Positions 58,456 through 64,000 of a DNA stretch of 64,000 nucleotides are shown piece by piece. The notes below the pieces were generated by a model. The model was given only the letters and a program-made list of their open reading frames with translations. It had not been told where the DNA came from and did not search any database. The position numbers and the translations under genes were made by a program. This DNA comes from Glebionis coronaria. Lineage: Eukaryota; Streptophyta; Magnoliopsida; Asterales; Asteraceae. The DNA is taken from the NCBI GenBank assembly GCA_025667525.1, contig CM046874.1, forward strand, positions 661,496,963 to 661,560,962, in the 5' to 3' direction. Position 1 is the stretch's first letter. Each line of letters starts with the position of its first letter.

Positions 58456-61400
58456 TTAGATAATAAGTAAATATATAAACTTTTGATTGTGGTAATAACA
58501 CGTGTTTAGGAAAACAACGTATAAATGTGGCAAGTATTAATCAATATGGTTTAGGAAAACCGTAAAGACGAATAAATTCTAAGTTCGTTCTCGAAGGAGG
58601 TGTGTGTATTAAGTGTGCCAATTATGTAAAATCAAAGTTTGGATTAGTGGCGTTTTTGGTTTAAGAGAGAAAAATTAAAAACGAGCTACGATTACGATTA
58701 TACTACGACGATTTGACGTAAACGCGAACGTAAATACGTAAAACGTGACGAAATTAAAAATTAAACCTAAAAATTAATTAAAAATTAAAACTAAGTCTAA
58801 AATAATATAAATAAGAATAAAAATTCAATAAATAAATTTTAAAACCTTTTATTAATTAAATATTCAATTTTAAATGCTAATTAAAGCCCTAAAATTAAAT
58901 ATAACTAACAAAAAGTTCGAAATATTATTTTATTGAACTAATAAATCACTTATATTATTTAAAGACTAAAATGTATTTTTACTAATTTTTAAATACTATT
59001 CTTCTATTTTTAAAATGCTAAAAACTACTTTTAAACTAAAATAATGATTAAAAATATTAAAATAATGCTAAAATTAATTTGACTTTTTGAAAAATCCTAA
59101 ATTATATTACTAAACAGTAGGAAATTGAAAAAAAATTAAAAACAAAAACTTTTTACACTAAAAGACAAACAGAAAATATTTAAATCCTAATTAATCTTAT
59201 ATTAAATCTAAAAATTACTTAAAAGGTGAACAGTAAAATCTTTTTAAACTAAAAATCTTAAACAAATTTTATGAATCTAGGAAAAATTTTAAAACTGAAA
59301 AATGTAAAATTTTTTCACTAAAAGACAAAAATAGTCAATTAAAAAACTAATTTAAAATGCAATTTAATCTAGAAAATAAGAAATGAATGGTAAAATAAAA
59401 ATAAACTAAATGGAAAATTCAGAAATAAAATAAGAAAAATAATAAAATTAAAATTAACTAAAAACTCCTAAAATAGTCCACTAAAGAAAAAAACTTCCAG
59501 ATCTGATAGTGACAGCTAGTTTCTTTTTTGTCTGTATTCAAAGCAGTGGAAACTTTTCCACTAGCAGTGGGAACTTGGTTCCCACTGACTTAACAAAAAT
59601 AAAGTCTGGGCAAAGATTGACGTGTAGATTGCTTGTTTTATGGTTTTACTTGGATCCAAAGGCACCCTCACTACTAGTTGGGTTGTGGGGAGTCAAGAAA
59701 AGTATAAAAACACAAGCTAGTACACAGGAATCACACACAACAAAGCAAAATTTAGTCACTCCTATGGCTTAAGTATCTGATGAACAGTTACCTAATGCAA
59801 TTGGCACAAAGATGGATTTCAAAAGCCACAATCTTGATCAAACCCTTACCAAATAACATATAAGTTGAATAAAATTCTAGAATAACAGTACTACAAACAA
59901 TATGCAAGATTTCAAGGAAAATTTTACACGAAAACAAGACAGACTGATAGTTACTGATTTTGTGCTACTTTTGCCAAATTAAAACATACAAAATCTTGAT
60001 ATTACCCTATAAACCTGAAACAAACTATCATTACAACCTACCACCACCCATTTAAGTGTGATTAGACTGTTTATAAGCCCAAATCTGTCACCAACTTGAC
60101 CTAGTATTCAGATCCAAACACCCCTTATAAACTGTAAACCAAAATTTAACAAGGAAAATTGCATTCAAAACATCAACAATCTAATTCTAACACCTATAAC
60201 ATGCATATGATCACTAACAAACATAAACAAATCACTTAACTAGCATGCATACAAATTATCACACAAATCTCATACACAATGCAAGCTCTCAAGACCAAAG
60301 TAACAGATACAAGCAAAGGGAGGGTTCAAGCCCTGGTAGTACCTTGTGGGACCCACATCCGGGCCCCACTATGGCTGCAATGCCATTCCATTAGCTTATA
60401 GCTAGCTCAAGGGGTTAATAGAGTTGCTGATGTAGAGAAGTGATGGTATGGACTGATTAGTCCAATACCCAATATTTCTTCAAACAAAGGATAAAACCTG
60501 CTAAGATAAAGAAAACAAAACAAGGGTGAACAGGTACAATTACTAATAAGCTATAAGTCTGGCTTATGGATTAAGCAGCTTATAGCTTATAAGCTTATAG
60601 CTTAAAAAGAAAATGAATCTTCTTGAAAACTGAATTTTCTTTAACCAAATAAAACCAAACTTAAACTTGGACAATTCTTGGTAAAAATTTATCAAAACAA
60701 GTAAACCAATATTAAAATTCCACTTTCACTTCATTTTAAAACTGGTTTCAAGATTTTGAAAAGTCTTGCCAAAAACTTCCAAAAACGGATTTTCTGAAAA
60801 CTTGGAAACCAAAAACCTTGAAACTTCTTAAACTAATTTGCATCAAATGATCATTAAACTAATAAGCAATAAAGAATGGAACTGAGATATGCAAAGTAAT
60901 TTATTAATACTTTAAATATTCATTAAAATAAAAACTTGTACAAAATCTGGAACAAGAAAGAAAAAGAGGTATAGACACCCCTTTTATACTGAATTATGGA
61001 CTATTCTAGATACTGGAATAAAATTTTACAAAGGTGCAAGACCCTAAACCCTAATCTACTTGAAAATCCGATATTGCCCTTGAAGTATTGGTCAAAGTGG
61101 AGTCCATGTAATGAAACAGCTTGCATAATTGATCTTGGCTGTTGAATTCAAACTTTGGGACCAAGGAATTATTTTGTGAGCGTTGGATGTCTGCTGGATG
61201 CTTTCTTTGCTATTTTCGTCCAAACAAGGGAGCAGGGGGTGTTGGTGGGGCCATCTGGGTGAGTGTGTGAGGGTTTTTAGGAGTGGGATGGGATTAAGTA
61301 TACCTTAATCATCAATCTGCACTTTAGGGGATCAAACCCTTTGTTTTTGGGTTGATTGGACCTGGGATAATTTAGGGTTTATGGGTTAAAAAGGGGGGGG

Positions 61401-62051
61401 GTTTAATCTGTTTAGGGGTTGACTTAGTTGATCCACTTTAATAAACTGAGTGGTGGGGTGACGTGGAGAGGGGAAGGCGTCTGATTGGTTGGTTTTGTTT
61501 AGTGGGACGCGTGGCAGTGTGTGAGTGGCTGGGATATGTTTGACTGTTTGATGGTTTTGGCCCTCCATTTCCTTAACACTTGCCACTTTGTTTTAACAGC
61601 TCACAATTTGCATTTCCTTTGTAAACAAAGTTTGTTTTTAAGACTTTGGCCACCAAAACTTTCTTAAACATGAACCAAGGGCTTTTTATACATTAATAGC
61701 ATTCTTCAAGGGCCAATCATGCAATGTCTTCAAACTTCAAGGATGAATCTTGTATAAATGAATTCTACAAGGGCCTTTCTTGCCAATTCTTCAAAAATGA
61801 GGGACCAAAGTTGACAAATCTTCAAACTTCAAGGGTATTTTTGGAAATTCCATACTTGGGCCCGGTTCTTTGTGCGGCTTCGTTTCCCGTGTTCGTTTTT
61901 GCTTGAATATTGTGATCTTTTGTTGATTTCACGATATCCGTACCTAAAATACACAATGAACAAACACAAGCATATTTGGGTATTTTGATGATATTTTAAG
62001 CGTTTTAACCCCGATTTGGACGATGAGACTATATATAATTGTAGTCTCATC
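58456..62051 (-). repeat. 3' LTR (outer limit uncertain) of an Athila/Tat-like element
   Basis: The right boundary is clear. Plus strand ends ...GTAGTCTCATCA at 62051, next to a purine tract in minus orientation (GTATGGGGGAG, 62052-62062). A minus-strand TATA box (TATAAAAGG) lies at 60980-60988, about 1.07 kb into the LTR. The left limit is not seen; part of 58456-59500 may be flanking DNA. The body is AT-rich with no gene; 59509-59772 and 61386-61586 are chance frames. Confidence 0.6.
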
Positions 62052-64000
62052 ACTCCCCCATACTAAACCATTGCCGTGTCCCCACGCAATGCTAGAATTA
62101 AGTATCATAGCACTTCCAAAATTCATTTTATGATGACATTTATTGAAGACATAAATTTAAATAAACTACTACATGTGTTTTAGACATAATGTGTTGTTTT
62201 CATCACGATTAAGTGACTTTTAGGATCATAGAACAAGAACACGTGAATGCTTCGTTAGAAATAATTTCGTCATCCTCGATTTTCACCCAATTCCATGCTA
62301 AGCGTGTAATGAGATCATTGTTATTATAAGTTAGCAACACAATCATATCTCATGAGTGTTAATTACACACCTAAAATCCCTTATTCCTACAGGTAACTCT
62401 TATATTTTATTTTTGTCTTAATGATCACGAGGATACATCATTGACTTATGTGTGAATAGAGATTAGGTCTAAAAATAGTCTTAACGGTTTAACCAAAATC
62501 ATTAAATTAATAATTCATCCCAATAGACAACGATGTCAAAAAATTAAGTAAACAAGAAGGATCGATAAACACGATTTTATAACGGTTTTGAACATGAGAC
62601 TTATTACCAAGACTTTTATACGCCCCCTAACGGAAGGGCCTTATTATCATAGGTTTACCTCCATCTTTTATTCAACTCCGCCATGGAGCTTTTATTATGA
62701 CTTCGGTCTTGCCTTGCCTTTTATTATCCGCCATCATCGGTGGTTTTATTATGGCCAAAGACGTATATCCTCACGCTAAAGCGAATTTTGGATCTTTAAA
62801 GCTTCAAAGATTAAGGCTTGATTCACTTTCAATTTGGGCATAGATTTTTCGGCCTTGTGAGCTTCAAATTTTTGCTTAATTTAGGTGAGCACTTGAAATC
62901 TTATTATTGGGTGAAGCTTTCGATTATTCGGGTTGCCAATACTTCAAAACCGTGACGCTGGCGATACCTTAATGTTTTCCCAATTTAATTACATGGAAGC
63001 TACTAAAATAAATTAGAAACCAACAATAGTGACTAAACCGGCAAATCAATATTTATTAACAATTTATTATCAAAAGCGTGGGGAGAATAAGCTAACAATT
63101 ACTACACATGAGATCGTGAAAGATTACGAGACTTATAAATAACTCTATCATTTCTCGTCCTCATTTAAGAGACTTAGCCTAAAAAGTTAAGGAATCGAAG
63201 CTAAGTGCTCAACACGCACGGGCGAGTCAAATATTACTCTTATTCTCACCATCGGAAAACCTACATTCGTGTCTTAAACACTTATGAAAAATAAGAAAAA
63301 TTTTAAAATTTGGCCATTTTTAGCCTTATTTGCAACAAAACGATAACAAAAATATGAAATTTTGGATTGCGTGATGACGTAAGCAAGGTGAAGTATCTAC
63401 TCACCCCCCATACTAAAACTAAACATTATCCTCAATGTTTCGAGTCTAGGGGTGAAAACACCCCCATACTAGAGACGAAGTCGAATGCTTAATCTTGAGC
63501 ATGGAACGGGTAAAACGAATAACCTAAAAGCCGTTTATGAATTATGCTAATAAGATAAACGTTAGAACATAAAAGGATATCATCGGATATCGGAATCTCC
63601 AAAGTCAACGATCGAAGCTTGAGTGATCCGTAAAACGAACACGAGAGGCTTCAATGATGACGATGAACCCAGTGAATCACAATCACAAACAACCACAAAA
63701 CAAAGGTTAGAAGAGCAAAAGTCCCCTCGTTACACTATTAGAAAAACGATAATATTTACAAGGATAATCATGAGGATCCCCCACGAGGCACCTTGTTTTT
63801 GATAACCGAGTCAAAAGCTCGACTCGAATCCCCATAAATGTGATCATTTAGGGATAATCTTGGTATGGTCATTTTTGGTGGGGCTTACATGATAAACAAG
63901 GCCCAAAAGCAACCGGTACTAAGGACTAAGTCCTTTGATGATGCAAAATACCGGGGTCGAAGATGACGTCCTCGTTTTCATGGGATAAATGAAACAACGC
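62052..64000 (-). mobile_element. Internal 3' region of the Athila/Tat-like element, running off the window
   Basis: Read on the minus strand it ends with the purine tract at 62052-62062. CCCCCCATACTAAAACTAAA (63405-63425) and ATTATCCTCAATGTTT (63426-63441) are the complements of the 'tagggggg' and 'aaacattgaggacaatg' signatures of LARD-like element 2. The block at 62385-62460 (GATCACGAGGATACATCATT) matches 50525-50560 in reverse. No reading frame of note falls within the window. This may be the 3' end of a longer relative. Confidence 0.65.

Noticed and set aside
62588..62779. 63-residue frame near the right edge
   Set aside because: It arises from CCGCCAT/TTTATTAT repeats in a non-coding retroelement region.

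Overview
This is plant nuclear DNA made almost entirely of transposable elements nested in one another. I see no clearly intact host gene. The marks of a plant genome are Ty3/gypsy and Ty1/copia LTR retrotransposons with initiator-tRNA-Met primer sites, a CACTA (En/Spm) transposon, several Mutator-like elements (MULEs), a tiny-LTR (TRIM-like) element, AT-rich DNA and GT-AG introns. The content suggests a repeat-rich eudicot. Asteraceae is my impression from the retrotransposon proteins, not something shown here. All boundaries, target-site duplications (TSDs) and splice sites were read by eye.

Layout, left half. 1-7619: minus-strand Ty3/gypsy element cut by the window edge, with its 5' LTR at 4699-7619, inserted into the gag of a plus-strand copia element (7620-10096) that has lost most of its RT. 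10097-11442: mostly unassigned DNA with a possible two-exon gene fragment. 11443-about 20887: minus-strand copia element whose integrase is split by a 4.8-kb non-autonomous LTR element (14403-19247, TSD ctaca/gtaca). Its 5' LTR is missing and about 255 bp of its left flank reappears beyond it. 20888-22764: local repeats. 22765-34004: an 11.2-kb CACTA element (TIR CACTACAACAAAA, TSD CAT) with decayed TNPD-like and Transposase_24-type genes, palindromic subterminal arrays, a long hairpin, a minisatellite with higher-order structure and an 83-unit TA run.

Layout, right half. A TRIM-like element starts at 34920. Inside its right LTR sits a 19.8-kb MULE (35689-55506, TSD TTTTTATTT). The last four bases of the TRIM and its TSD (AATCC) follow the MULE at 55516-55524. 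The MULE carries two convergent genes: an 11-exon ULP/SENP-like cysteine protease gene (35999-43903, plus) and a FAR1-type MULE transposase gene (45190-54877, minus). A smaller MULE (36646-38851) lies in the first protease intron. A 6.6-kb non-autonomous LTR element (45899-52472, TSD ATATG, two 1559-bp LTRs) lies in the last transposase intron. 56011-57712 is a third MULE with an internal MITE and captured exon-like segments. About 58.5-64 kb is a minus-strand LTR element, related to the one in the transposase, that runs off the window.

How it fits together. The protease/transposase MULE matches the known plant class of ULP-carrying MULEs (Kaonashi in Arabidopsis, CUMULE in melon). Less familiar here are palindromes of the ATCATATATGAT type that fill the introns and intergenic DNA of both genes, and a duplicated 121-bp segment after the protease gene with paired base changes that suggest a folded structure. 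Every transposase and polyprotein I could follow across its catalytic core carries at least one stop or frameshift, so these copies look non-autonomous today.
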